From: Cloeon dipterum
Lineage: Eukaryota; Arthropoda; Insecta; Ephemeroptera; Baetidae
Length of the DNA stretch: 64,000 bases
Assembly (NCBI RefSeq): GCF_949628265.1
Contig: NC_088788.1
Location: forward strand, 26,212,335 to 26,276,334
Reading direction: 5' to 3'
Below, piece after piece: positions 38,101 through 50,600 of this stretch (positions are counted from its first letter, which is position 1; every line of letters begins with the position of its first letter). The notes beneath the pieces are model-generated. The model was given only the letters and a program-made list of their open reading frames with translations. It searched no databases and was not told the DNA's origin. A program made the position numbers and the translations under genes.

Positions 38101-41100
38101 AAGGGGCGACTCTCGCAGACAGACCTGAATTACAAATTTATCCCCCGCTGCTCCAATTTTTCTCCTTACAGATTTAACGTCTTTGATGGATTTGTGTCGG
38201 AATCTGACGCACTGACATTAAAATTTTCCGCTCCGACTGGGGACCAGGACAGACCACCAGACACGATTGGCAGAAAAAATTCTAATGAATAATAAACCAT
38301 TTTCATTTGAAATTATTCCCATGAATGTTTGCGAATTTAACTAAATATTTAAAAGAAACGCGTTTAAAGCAGGCGTTAAGTTCGCACCCTTCAATGGAAA
38401 TTCCAACCGTGTCGCATTTATTCCAACTATGCGGCTTTGAATTAAACAAAAGGCAAATTACCGAGAATAATTGCCTTCTGAGAAATTTACCCAACGTGCA
38501 GGCAATCAATAGGGAAAATGCAGTGCATGAATCACGAAGAGGGAATATAAAAAGGGTGCAAGTAGTGGTGCCAATTGGCCGCAATTCCGATCAGTAACCG
38601 CCGCCGCCGGCGTGGTTTTCCCTCCGACGCTCCGACAGAAATTTTCCCTTTTCCGCGCTCGCTGTCTCAAGGGTGCAGTGTAAACTTATTCGTTGGAAAA
38701 TCCAGACTCGGGTTGGCTGGCATGACCAGCTGATATTAAATTTCGGAGACGCCTCTTCACTCGCAGGCACGCAGACACGAGTATCGATTCGCCGCCGCCT
38801 AAACACAGCATAGGGCTGGCACCGGCGTGCTGCTGATGAACTGCAATCGCCTCCACGCGCCAGATGCACGCGCGAATTCGGGGAAGTGCCGCACAAGCCA
38901 AATTGCGAGTGAAGAGCAAGTTATCACCGGTATATTAAAAGAAGTGAAGAGAACAATGGTAACATGAATTGGAAAAATTGCTAAAATTCATTTTAAAAAG
39001 TCAAGTAAATTTTCTTCCACATATTTTTTATTCATTTCTAGTTTGAACGGAATTACTGGGAAAATCCGAATGGCGGCGGCTCTGACACCATTAAAATCAC
39101 TTGACCAAATTATAAATTCTAGAAATGTAAAAATAGCTATTTTAGCAGAAGAAACCTTTTAACAAGTAGAGATTAATGATAATATTTAATACTACTACAG
39201 CATATTTTTACTTCATCTTCTTCAGTTAACGCGAAAAACGAGAAACATGACGGTGAAACTCGAGCCTGAAGAAGAAGGGGTTGGCGTTCTCTCAGTGATG
39301 CGGCGTTTCGCCGAGATCGAATTAACTGCATGATAGAGCACGCTGAACTTGCATGTCGGGCCGAAATTTATGGTAGCCACTCTCTCTTCCAGCCGCATCG
39401 TTCTGGGCAAGAAAATCTCTGCCAGTTTCGCGTAAAAAACATGGGAGCAACGGTAAATTGATCTAACGAACCATTGTTACTACTTTCGTACAGCGAATAA
39501 AAAAGGGGCAAGTGGAAGCTGACGCGAGAGCCGGTACGTATTTGAATTTCACGTAAATGTTTGCCAGGTTTTATCTGCTGGAATTTGCCTAGAAGACCAT
39601 AAAATCCACAGTAAAATTGTCATAAAGCACAGGAACCGTAAAAATGCTAAATCCTTCTTGCATTCATATTTTTACAAGTCAAAATTTAAGCGCTAAATCA
39701 GTTTGTTTGAAAAATGATAACGAGTTTTTCGGTTAACTTTTGATATTAATGCCGTTTAATTCTTCTAGTGAAATGACTTTACTGCTTTCGTAAGATTTAT
39801 CAAGTGACTAATATCATTTAGTGCTTCATTCTACACAGGATTTCATATCAGTTCATCATTTCATGTCATAGTGTCAAAGAGATAAAGCAGTTTTTTAATT
39901 AAAAAAAGTGACACAGAAGGGGACAATGGCCGGTGCGAGGGTAAAAACGCTTGACATTAAGGCCACGTGTCGAGCGGGGCTGTGGAATCGGGCGAAGCGC
40001 AGCAGAGCGAGACTGAAAATAAGGCGACTGCGGAAAGGTCAACAGCCGTCTGGGCGCAAAAAAAGCAGTCGACAGGTGGCCGGCACGGCTTTTCGGCAAA
40101 CTGACCCCTGATTGCCTATGCACGGCGGCGGACGACGGATTTGATTGCCGGTCCGCGGAATGCCGGAGGCCACCTACCAAATTGGACACGGCGAAAATAA
40201 ACTCAAGAGTCGAGGGAGGAGAGAGCGGAAGCGAGCTCCGCGGAACGGAAGTCGGCGCCTGCTTTGCATCGCTGAATTGGTCATCGAGAAGCGATTGTGC
40301 TGCGGAAAAATTCGTCAGACGTAGCGCAGTCACCATTTCACCGCATGACTTGATATTTTCAGAGTTAACTGACTTATTCTCCGCTCATGAATCTTAAAAT
40401 TTATAGTATCAAAATCCTGTTTTCCAACAAGATTTTATACAGAATTTATACAAAAATATAACTGAAAATTAGTTTCACTCGAGTATTTTTTCATTTCGTT
40501 CCTGGGCTTTCTGGGTTTTAAAAAAATTATTGGTATTTCCAAATTAAAAAAATCCTCATATTAATTTGTGTTGCTATTGAATAAAATCGTAGTTTATTTT
40601 GGAAAATTTTTTAAAATGCTTATTATTATTATTAATAAAAAAACACTGAAAATGAATAAAGGTCTTGGAGAGCTGCTCAGGAGAAAAGTCCGGCATTTTG
40701 TTTCATACCAGCAGAGATAAAAAGCCGCGAACGGCATGGCGGAAATTGAGATGATCAATTATGTAGAGCGAGCGATAGTAAAATACTAAGAGGAAACTGT
40801 TTCGATATTGTGAATTATTCAAAGCCGCTGTGAATTCGCAGTGAAAATCAATTATGACAAAATAGAGAGATAAAATGGAAACTGCACGGCCAATAAAAAA
40901 TAATTGGTCTTTTGGGAAAGGAAATAGCAGCTGTTCGGTCGTTGGGTTCAAAGGGTCAGCGTCAGCAAACAACGGCGCGCATTAAACTGGCAATTAATGG
41001 CTAGAAAAAAACTCACTTTTGCTAGTTTGCTTATGAATGGGCCAGCCTGTTTTATTGAAAGAGTTGGCCGCGTACGCAGAGGAAAGGAATGTGCCAAGTT

Positions 41101-44100
41101 TTCCTTCCCCGACAGCACAATTAGCTTTTCTGCTGCCCCCGAATAAATGGAACATTAACTCTCGTCCATACATGTGCTCGCTCGTTTCCTGTCATGCCAA
41201 ATTGGCATGGCTCGGGGAAATGTGCCAACAATATGGAATGGAATTCCGAGTGGCGAAGAAAAAACGCGTTCCTTTGATACATATACCCCTCCGGCTACTT
41301 TTTTTCGTGAATGCCATAGAGCGAGCAATTTGCGAATTTTACTCCATTCATTTGACAACTTGTGCGAGAAGAACGGTGTGAATTTGCACGAATTCCATAT
41401 TCTTCTTGAATACCAACGCAAATCTTACTCCAGAGCAAATTAAATGTTTTTGCTATGGATAAATGTTGAGTTTTTTAATGGGATAAAGCGGCACTGCTAA
41501 ATTTTACTACCACTTATTGCATATATTTGTGCCACTGGTTTTGGCTTTTCATTAAATAATTAAAAAATTGCTGTATTTAATTTGAGAATTATTATGACTT
41601 AATGCAGTCACACATCGCTTCAATTTTGTTTCTCCACATTCTCTGTCCTGATATTGCTATCTCCTTTTTCCTTCCTGATGAAGAGTACGTTTTAAAGCTT
41701 ATATTACAGGAAAATGTTTTAATAGGCTTTTCCCGATTTCGCTTGTACTGAATAAAAATCCTGATTATTTGGTGTTAGCAAATATAAATCGACACCCACC
41801 TGTTATATTTAATCCGTTTAGCATAAATCCCTGAACACTCAACATTTTCATTAGTTGATAATAGTGAATTCAAATAACTTAGCAGCTTTGTGTGTGCCTG
41901 TTTATCTGCAATCAATTATTAGGTTTTGACTGGAAAATAAAAGTGGTAAAACCACAGGAAACTGTGTTTTCCACTAACGCAAGTTAATCTGGAATTTTCC
42001 AATCACTGCAAATTTGAAGGAAAAAAGAGTGGGTTCAATCACTATACAAAATTTAAATTACGCATTTTGAAAGCTAGCTTTGAATTTCTACTTTCGTTTT
42101 TCATTTCTCACACCCCACAAGTTTGGAACATTTTGAAATCAATATTCCCGGGGAAAAATTAAGGTCCTATATGAAAAGACGGCGCATCTCAAGAGTTCCA
42201 CAACTTTCTTTCGAGGAAAATAACACGAGAAAACACGCCGTTGAGCCCGATTTTATCAAACGAAACAAATCTCACGCCGATTCAATTTCGACTGAAGCAT
42301 CGGTGGTGGTGGTGGTGCAGAGCCACTCGAAGGTGCAGCTGGCCAACCGCACAGATAAAATCTGAGCGAGCGGAGACGAGCAACAGGCGCATGTTTCGAG
42401 CCAAAAAGAGTCGTAATATAAAATAAATTGGCTGCAACAAGAAGCAGTTCGCATGCAACAAGAAAAGGCGATTGCGGTTTTGCGCGCGCGGGGAAAAAAG
42501 CGGCCCTTGTCCTTCGCGGCGGCTCTCCGTGTCAAATTTCTCTCTATCTGCGCGTCTCCTTTCGCACTCGCTCTCTCGGACGCTCCACTGGCTGACTGAG
42601 TGAACAGGAGAAAAGGAGAGAATAACAGAAATAGAAAGAGAGAGCGACGTAATTGGCGAGCAGAAGAATGCGCCATAAAATTGCACCGAAATCGGAGCGA
42701 GAATCTTTCCACTGAGTCGTTCGCTCTGCTCGAGAAGGAAATAGAATCCACTCGAAGACTTCTGGAGTTCTCGAGAGCTGTTTAGAACGTCTGGTATAGT
42801 CTGCGCGTTATTCGGAGTGCTTTTCAGCCTTTGAAATAGGCAATGCTTCAAGTGTTTTTCAAACAGTCACATTTCCGCCTCGGGTAATCAAAATTCCAGA
42901 AGGTTCTAAATTGTACTGGAATTTAACCACACTAGCGCTCGGCGTAGGAATAACTGAACACTTGTAGATTTTTCGGAATTCATAAGGTCTATTCTTCCCT
43001 CAGCCATTATTTATTAAGTTAAAAAAGTTTTAAAGTGGAATGATACTGGGCAACAATTGAAAATTATTTGAATTGTAGGATGCCATAAAGAATTGATCGA
43101 TAAACAATTTGTTCAACAATTTGCAATAATAAAAAACGGCCCTTCCTACAATAAAAATTCAAATTTCGCCAATTTTCTCCAAAATGTACAGTGCTTGAAC
43201 ATAATTTTCTTGGCATAATTATTCCGATTCCTCTCGTCGAGATCTGTCCAACGGTGAATGCCACTTATTGGGGAAACTCTTGGTTTTGAAATTAAATCGG
43301 ATTTCAAGTAAGGAGACAGCCATTACCATTTGAAAAGCACGGTAACTTTTCAGGCAATTTTCTAGAAAAATTAGAGTGCTTCTTAGGTCAATTTAGGCTT
43401 TAACTGAATCCTAATGGATGAGTTTATGCATTGGCAATAAGCATTTTCCAGGCTTTTGCAGTATCATTCTTCATTAACCATGTTTGATTGATTGCCAATT
43501 TTCATCCCCTATTAAACTGAATTGACTTTTGAAGAACAAACAATATTGCTGAAAAATGTGGAGAGCAATAAGGATAAAAAATAGAGAGCACTGATTAATT
43601 CATTAAAATTACTTAGCTACTACATTAAAAAATCCCCAAACCGTGAACCCTAAAATGAGCGCAAAAATTAATGTTGGATCCCTTTTCATGCAGTTTCTCT
43701 ATTGTACAAAATCGAGGGAATTTAAATCATCTTCAATTCTTGGTCTTGGGTCAATCAGGTGGAAATAAAATATAGGATATTCAAAAATATTGTATCAAGT
43801 TTTCAAGTGGTCCAACTTAAATAAATTGATATAAGAATTCTGAAAATTCCACCGCGAGATGCGGGAAGGAAAAGCTGCGGATGGCGGCGGCAGGAATTTG
43901 GTGACATCACCACTTTGGGGCCGGGGGTGTGGTCGGTGCCGCCGCCACCACCCCACGCACCCTCGGCAGGTGCGAGGGCGAGTCAGGGAGTACATATATG
44001 TAAGAAATACGTCTCACCAGTGAGACACGCTGACGAGTATCTCGCCTTCCTGAGGGCTCGGCTCGGGCTTCTTCTGCGTCTTGACTGACTTGAGGCCTCC

Positions 44101-44265
44101 GAAGGCCGTCAGCACGACGGCCCGCATCTCCTTGGGCGGCTCGGCGGCCGGGGCCGCCTCCTCCTCCTTCTTGGCCTCCTCCTTGGGCTGTTCCTCCTCC
44201 ACCTTGGCCTCCGGCTCTGGCTGCTGGGTCTCCTGTTCCGGCTGCTTCTCCTGCTTTTCCGGCAT
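32128..44265 (-). CDS. VAT1: VAT1-like quinone oxidoreductase (MDR family)
   Basis: Zinc-independent medium-chain dehydrogenase/reductase, homologue of synaptic vesicle membrane protein VAT-1, probably NADPH-dependent. Exons in reading order: 44018-44265, 36186-36531, 33748-33890, 33579-33682, 33470-33525, 32731-32925, 32411-32672, 32128-32147; 457 residues. Residues 1-47 are E/K/P/Q-rich low complexity. The enzyme begins at MRAVVLTAFGG and includes GLNFQDLMARQG, GSECAGEVVQVG, the cofactor loop SAGGGIGLAIAQLA (about 193-206), ISPDGVDLVLDCL and LLKPMGKYVLYG. A second K/E-rich tail starts near residue 388. The last exon is 20 nt: AAGCTG/GTGAGT is a strong donor and a pyrimidine-rich acceptor joins it in frame to AEKADS-stop. 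If it is not spliced, translation stops at 32404-32406 two residues later (KAGE). The first intron is 7.5 kb. Confidence 0.92.
33891..36185 (-). other. VAT1 intron 2 with two GC-rich islands
   Basis: A 2.3 kb intron. GC-rich islands at about 34160-34580 and 35030-35520 stand out from AT-rich surroundings; the first contains a GGC/AGC trinucleotide run near 34291-34322 and a short (GA)n run near 34413-34426. The open frames in the islands have no family features and are interrupted, so I do not call genes. Confidence 0.5.
36532..44017 (-). other. VAT1 intron 1 (7.5 kb), gene-free, with GC-rich islands
   Basis: Joins the first two coding exons of VAT1. The base is AT-rich, with GC-rich islands near 37380-38290, 38560-38900, 39900-40350 and 42130-42800. 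Islands carry open frames of up to about 190 codons on either strand (for example 42282-42851 minus), but these have biased residue composition, no domains and conflicting overlapping frames. They may be alternative promoters or enhancers; no splice pair linking them to VAT1 was established. Confidence 0.5.
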
Positions 44266-47200
44266 TTTTCCTCTCGTTTGGTTAAGCGTCGGGAATAAGT
44301 TCAGTCAGTAAGGTCGAGACTTGTTGCTGCGATCAACGCCGTCTGATTCGAGTTCGCTGATTGTGAGAGTACTGACACTGCACTCGCACTGGCTCCAGCG
44401 GCTCCGCCAGCCAGCAAGGCGCGCCCGACTCGCACGCACGCGCCGGCAGCGCCGCGAGACGGCACCTCTCTCTCTCACTAAATGGTTGATTCCACTTTTT
44501 TGCTCGCTCCTCGCCTTTGTCGCCGGCAACCTGCACCGGCGGGGTGAATTGTTGTGAATTATTCACCTGCCGCAGCACACCTGCCCTCGTATGTTGCTCG
44601 CTCCGGCTGCAGATTGACCTAGATTTTGCAGAGCGTATAAAGGAATAAAAAAATCAAGGTAGATAACTTGCGTAGGCTTTCATGAATAGTTTTTTCCATT
44701 TTTTCGCACACATAAAAATATCTCAGAAATCTGCGCTGCATGGGTCCAAAGAACGTATTTCCTTTTTTTAAGGATAATTAATCTGGATGTTCGACGCTAA
44801 ATTTGCTATTCTACAATTTTCATGGGAGTTTTTAGTACCAGGTTTACAGCCTGTGGGATGTTACCCCAGCCAGGCAACACACAAAAGAGGCTTATTTTAA
44901 GTAAAAAAAACCTGCAATACTTTGAAGGAACAAATTGAAGGTTTTTTAGGTTATTAGGAATTTTTTCAGCTTTTTAACAAATAACCAGGAATAAAATTAT
45001 AGTTATGGCTCATTAAAGAAAAAGAAAATCAATCTGTCCCTTGAGCTAATTCTTAACTAGAAAAAAATCAATTAATATTTTAGACGTTCTATTCTTGGTA
45101 TCAGTACATAGTAATTCATTTCTCGTGACTATATTATACTATTCGTGATTCAGTGTACTATAAATTATTTATCATGACAACATATTAATATGATTAGTCC
45201 TTATAATGTTTTAAATGAGCCAATATTATTCAATTAAAATATTGTAAATTTACATTTCTGCCCTTTATTTTCTGTAAAAGTTGGTAGTGTAATTTTCTAG
45301 AAACTACCTTAAAAGCGCGTTTGATTTACCAACAGTTTTGTTTAAACCTCTTATTTACAAAAAAAAATTGTTTCTGATTGATTTCCAAACGCTTTTTTAA
45401 TTAAAAAATAAACACAATTTATAAACTTGATATTTATTATTTACTGATAAGATAACATCCCACAATGTGATCATTTATTACAACTCTTTTATTTATCGAT
45501 CGAATCTCAACACGTTAACATTGCCTAACCTTTATTAACCGAGAGTAAAATGAGAAATGCTTTTTAAATTAATCATTCTGCCAATTGACGGAAAATTTTT
45601 ATGAGCTAAAAAACCTAAAAATTTGTTTTCGTCCGCAATTTAGACAACTATGAACGTCCCCACAGCAGTTTCTAAACTACTTAGATGTCTGAAGACAGGA
45701 GGTTAAGATAAAAGTAAAAAGTTGTTTTTCAAGTTCATACAACATTTAATGGGCTCCATTTCAGGAATAAGAAAAGTATCAGTTGTTTATGAAATGACAA
45801 TAAAACTGTATATTAATATTCTACAATACGTCTCAACAGACGAAATGATACAATTAATTATTGTATTAAGTGACATGAGAGACTTATAAATTGGCCAATG
45901 GTCTTTCGATTTGCACTGAAGAAATTGGAAAAGTTTAAAAGTTATACACCTACAATGACAACATCAATTTCAAGAAGCATATAAAGATTAATAATGCACC
46001 AATCGCTAAGTAATGTGTCCAATTACACCGAAGAAGGTAACAAATAATGATTTTCTTTGTCAGTGGTCACTTTTGATTTTCCGGCGATAAAGAGTTTCTG
46101 TGGTTGAATTGTATTGTGTTAAATTTTGTTCAGCTACTCTGTCTTTTGCTGTATATCACACCAACTACTCTTTATCAAAAATATAGTACGATGAGAGCTA
46201 CCAAAATATATATTCTTGCTGATCAGTTTAATTTCAAGCACTGTTTTAACGTCAAAATTTCATGTTCCACTGATTTTTGGTTCCGCGTGAGTTACAAAAT
46301 AAGTTTAATAATTATTTTGATCACACACCGCTTGGCAAAACAATTGTTTCCTTCGAAATAACGCAAATACCAACAAATCGAGGTGTAAATCAACGCATCT
46401 TGCAATATTTTTCATAACATTTGCTCAACAAAACCAATACTTTGTAAATGGGAACATCCCTAATTTTTATTTTACAACTGAGGTGTTTAATTTTCTTCCT
46501 CGTCTTAATTCCTCTAGCATCTATAAGATGATTTTTCGGCACAAAACGACATTTAATGCTATACTGCTTGCTCAAAATTTCTCATCCAAGTGATAGAAAA
46601 AATACAATTTCCTTGATCATCTCTGCTAGTTTAAGGCTTTCGAGTTGGTTTGTGTTTAGTTAAACCGTGTTGTACTGTAGAAAGATTTATCTTTTGTTTT
46701 CTTGAAAACCATGCGAAAAATAAAAAAGGTCGAATTTTCAGACTTTACAACATTGCCATCAAAAGTTTTGGCAGGAAAATAACGGGCGCACACTCAAAAT
46801 AAAATCATCGACCGTTCAGTCATTGTCTAAAGTTGAGGTATGAAATTTTTGTGAGCACATATTCAACCACCCACCGCATTGCTTTGTTTTGAAATTAGGC
46901 AAGGATTAATTAATTCCGACATGGGGACATGCAAGCAGTTTTCTGTCTTTTGACCCATTACCCCACAAAGGGAAAAATAACAATACATAACAATATGCAC
47001 TATTTTCTATTTCACACAAGATGAAGAAGATTTTTGTTCACAGTTGGGTTCCTGAGGAGGTATTCACAAGTGATGATGCAACAAGGTTTATAAATGTGAC
47101 ACACAAGTCCACTTTTGAAACGTGATTACTAAGATGCTACCCTTTTCATACTTAAGTTCCTTGTATATTTTGATTTGAACTAAACATGAACAGAGACCTG

Positions 47201-47619
47201 GCGGCTTACATTTTTACAGTAAAAAATATACACCTCTTAATCATTTTAATAATGTACCTTTGAGGCTACCAAGTTGCACGCATTTTAAAAATGCATGGCT
47301 CAACATTTTAGAAGGAAATTAGTTAGTGTTTGGCATTACAGTGCGCTCGCGATCCCTTACTTTTGTTAGAAAACTGTAGAGCGGAGGCTACATTAATGCT
47401 TGGCCCTTATTTAATTGGAATACATTTTACTCTTGTTAAAATTAATGCATGGCGCTTACAAAATTGTTGAATTCGCAAATTTGTGTACAGTAGGTGGGTT
47501 TTCCGGGTTTTCCAGTCCGAAAATGCTTGTGTAAAAATGAGTGTTTCTTTCGACACTGTATGGCACTCACTCAATGTCAGTTCCACTAGAGAGGTCTGCC
47601 TTTTCCATACTACACCGAG
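44266..47619. other. Gap between VAT1 start and charlatan end
   Basis: Right of VAT1 the first 370 bases are GC-rich and should hold its 5' untranslated region and promoter. The rest is AT-rich and must include the 3' untranslated region of chn. AATAAA on the minus strand at 46466-46471 is one candidate signal (3' untranslated region about 1.15 kb); further candidates exist near 45480. No coding segment or RNA gene seen. Confidence 0.5.
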
Positions 47620-50600
47620 TCACTCGTCCTCTATTGCACTGAAGCCGACATTTGTCTGAAATTTGCTCTTAAGAAGCCTCGTTTATATAAAAAAGAGGAA
47701 GATATACTCACCAGAATGAATATGTGCCCAAGGAAGGCTGGTAGCACGATAGCCCGACGTTTTTCAGCAAAGTGTTTGGTCGATTGGTATTGGCACGGTA
47801 TTCCAGGGGACTGCGAATAAGGTAGAAAATTCACCATCAAACATTTTTTTTATGACAGCAAACAAAATCTCTAGAGCAACAAGCACTGCCAATTTCGTTC
47901 CGTCTTTATCAATTTCGCCTCACTCGTGCGTGTAGCCTATTCTCCAAATAAAAACTAGGATCAAATTGCAGGCTTGCGCAACGGACATTTAAACCAATTC
48001 CAATATTCCGAATTTTCCAGATGAAAATTGCTCAAGCCTTGGATAAAAACATTCATAGAAAACCTGAATGCGTAAAAATAATCACCTGCAGGTGTTGCAA
48101 CAACTTTTTCTTTTGGCTTGCTCCATGTCAAAGGAAAACGAATTATTCATTGTCACAGCGAAAATCGAAGGCACAATATATATATAATGATGACATGCAA
48201 GAAAGGGGACAATGGGAATATATCAACTTACTGGTGCTCTTGCGTGTGCTCGTTGAGGCTGAGCTGGTCGTCGGCGAGGAATTGGCACTTGTTGCACGAG
48301 CGCTTGTTGTGCACCTTGAGTACGTGGGTGGCCAGCCGCTCCGAGCGGGCCGCCTTGTAGTCGCACAGGGCGCACACGAAGGGCTTGATGTGTGTGTTCA
48401 GGTGCCGCTTCAGGCACCAGTTATCCACGCCGGACCACGTGCAGTAGCAACACGTGTACCGCTTCTCCTTTTGTTCCTTCTGCAGGCCGTTGCTGCTTGA
48501 GCCACCCAGACCTGACACATTCTTTTTCTGCAACACGAGACATTTTGCTGAATATTTGTGTGTGGGTGTTGATCCAAAAGATTTTAAGTTCCATTAAAAT
48601 GATTTTACATTGGCTACTCCCAAGGGGAAACAAATAAGAATGGGAGATTAAAAATTGTAATAGATAAATAATATCATAAAATCAGTTTCATTAAACCCGA
48701 CATGGTTTGAATTTGAATTTATTTTCGTGTTTTTTATTTCAGCTTGCGCAAAATTTACCCATTGTACTAAATAATTTGTAAGACAAAGAAAGAAATACAC
48801 ATAATTTAGGACTTCAATTTTACTAAAATTTAAAATTCGTTTGACTTCGGCACGCAGCGCGCAAAAGTTTTATAAGTTGCAAATTTTCCCTCTTTATCAT
48901 AAATATCAAAATTGCTATTTTTCAATTTAGAGTGGAGAAATTCTTTTTTACTGGTTTATCTCTTTTGGGATTGTTGACTTTCTGATAGAAAGCAACTCGC
49001 GAGTACTTCCCGCCCAAGATTGCGAACAAAGAACATGGGCTCACGAGCCTCATTGGAGGTCCAGAAAAGGACCACATTTAACTTAAAAGATTAAACAAAA
49101 ATCATAATAATGCAGCAGGTATTTAAAAATTAAAAGCTTATCCATTCGATGTTTTGGAGAAAGATAATTTTTTGCCTACTTTTGCCACTCCGTTTTGCTG
49201 TTGAGGCTGCTGTTGTTTGGACATGTAGGCTTTGGGCTGCGGTGTTCTGATGGGCAGGTTGTAATGTGGAGTCTGCAAAAGATGGTGTTGCTGAGGCTGC
49301 AGTTGGTGCATGTGGTGCGCCTGTTGAAAGTGCTGTTGTCCTCCGCTATGGTGCTGTACCTGCAGCAGAAAGGAAGGAATGCCTTTCGTCAATCTGACGC
49401 ATTAAGTTCCTTCTGGAGAGCATTGAAAAAATTATGTTTGATGGAGTGTTGAATTTTAATTACAAATTTAGACAAGATGGGAACATCGAAAAGTGTAAAA
49501 ATATCCAAGTGCTAAATTGAAATTCTTCTTAATTTTTTTTTGCTCTTTTTATCCCTGTCCGAGGACCGGAGGACCGGGAAGGGCGCGCACTGCACTAGCA
49601 CGAATGCTGAAACCCGGGTCCCAATAACACCGCGAACGGATAACATGGGCGCACCAGGCCGCACAGGGGCCCAGCCCACTCAAGGGCCACTTGCCTCCGC
49701 ACCGAGGACTGCATTGAAACGCTAGACATTCGTCCCGTGAAGCCAAATCACGCATGCTGGAAAGGTGCAAACCAGCAAGTAGCGAGTCGGCGCCGGTGCG
49801 CCTCCAAGCCCGTTGAGCAATTTGAGCATTTCGAGTCACTAAACTAACCACTTTTTGCCATCTCTGACATTTGGGTAGCCAGTATTAGATCTCCGAACTG
49901 CTCAAATACCTCCCATTGCTTTGACTTTGACACTCCTGAGAATGCCTTAACAATGCAAGCCAACGGGCTGGTAATTTACGTGATCATTTCAAAGGATCTT
50001 GAGACACAATTACTTTTAAGCTTAACTTAATTTTTAAATTACAATGAATTTTTGAATGATTGAATATGATCATAGTAAAAATAGTCTGTCTCGCTTTTAT
50101 ACAAGCATACAACAGACAAAACTCAGTCCTGGTTTCCGAAAAAAATCCCACCTGCGGCTGCTGTTGATGCTGCTGCTGTCCAGAGGGTCTTGAGGAGGAC
50201 GGCTGCGCAGCCGAGTACTTGTGGTAATAGGACATGCCGCTGGCGTTCTTGGGCGGCGCGCGGCGGATCTTGTTGATGTCGTAGGGCTGTTCTCGGTGCA
50301 TCCGCAAAAAGTGCTTCTTGACGTGGTCGGCCCGGTTGAACTGTTTGCGGCAGATGTAGCAGTGGAATGGCTTCTCGTCCTTGTGGATGTTCTCGTGGCG
50401 GGTGAACAGATCGCGTCGGTCCGTCGCGTACGGACAGTAGCCGCAACTGTAGCGCTTCTCCGTCGTTCCGGTCAGGCTGGTGCCCCGCTCGCGGTGGCCT
50501 CCGCCTCCAGGGCCGCCTCCGGACGAACCGCCTCCATACTCGTTTTTCACGCTCTCAGCCTGCAAGCAAATCACAATTCCAAATTGAAGGTCAGGTTACT

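Noticed and set aside
42272-42851. Open frames of 159 and 189 codons on the minus strand in VAT1 intron 1
   Set aside because: Two mutually overlapping frames of low-complexity Ser/Phe/Arg composition without domains; judged chance frames in a GC-rich, GA-rich island.
44620-44660. TATAAAG near 44637 as a TATA box
   Set aside because: It is on the plus strand, whereas the adjacent gene VAT1 is on the minus strand and no plus-strand gene follows.
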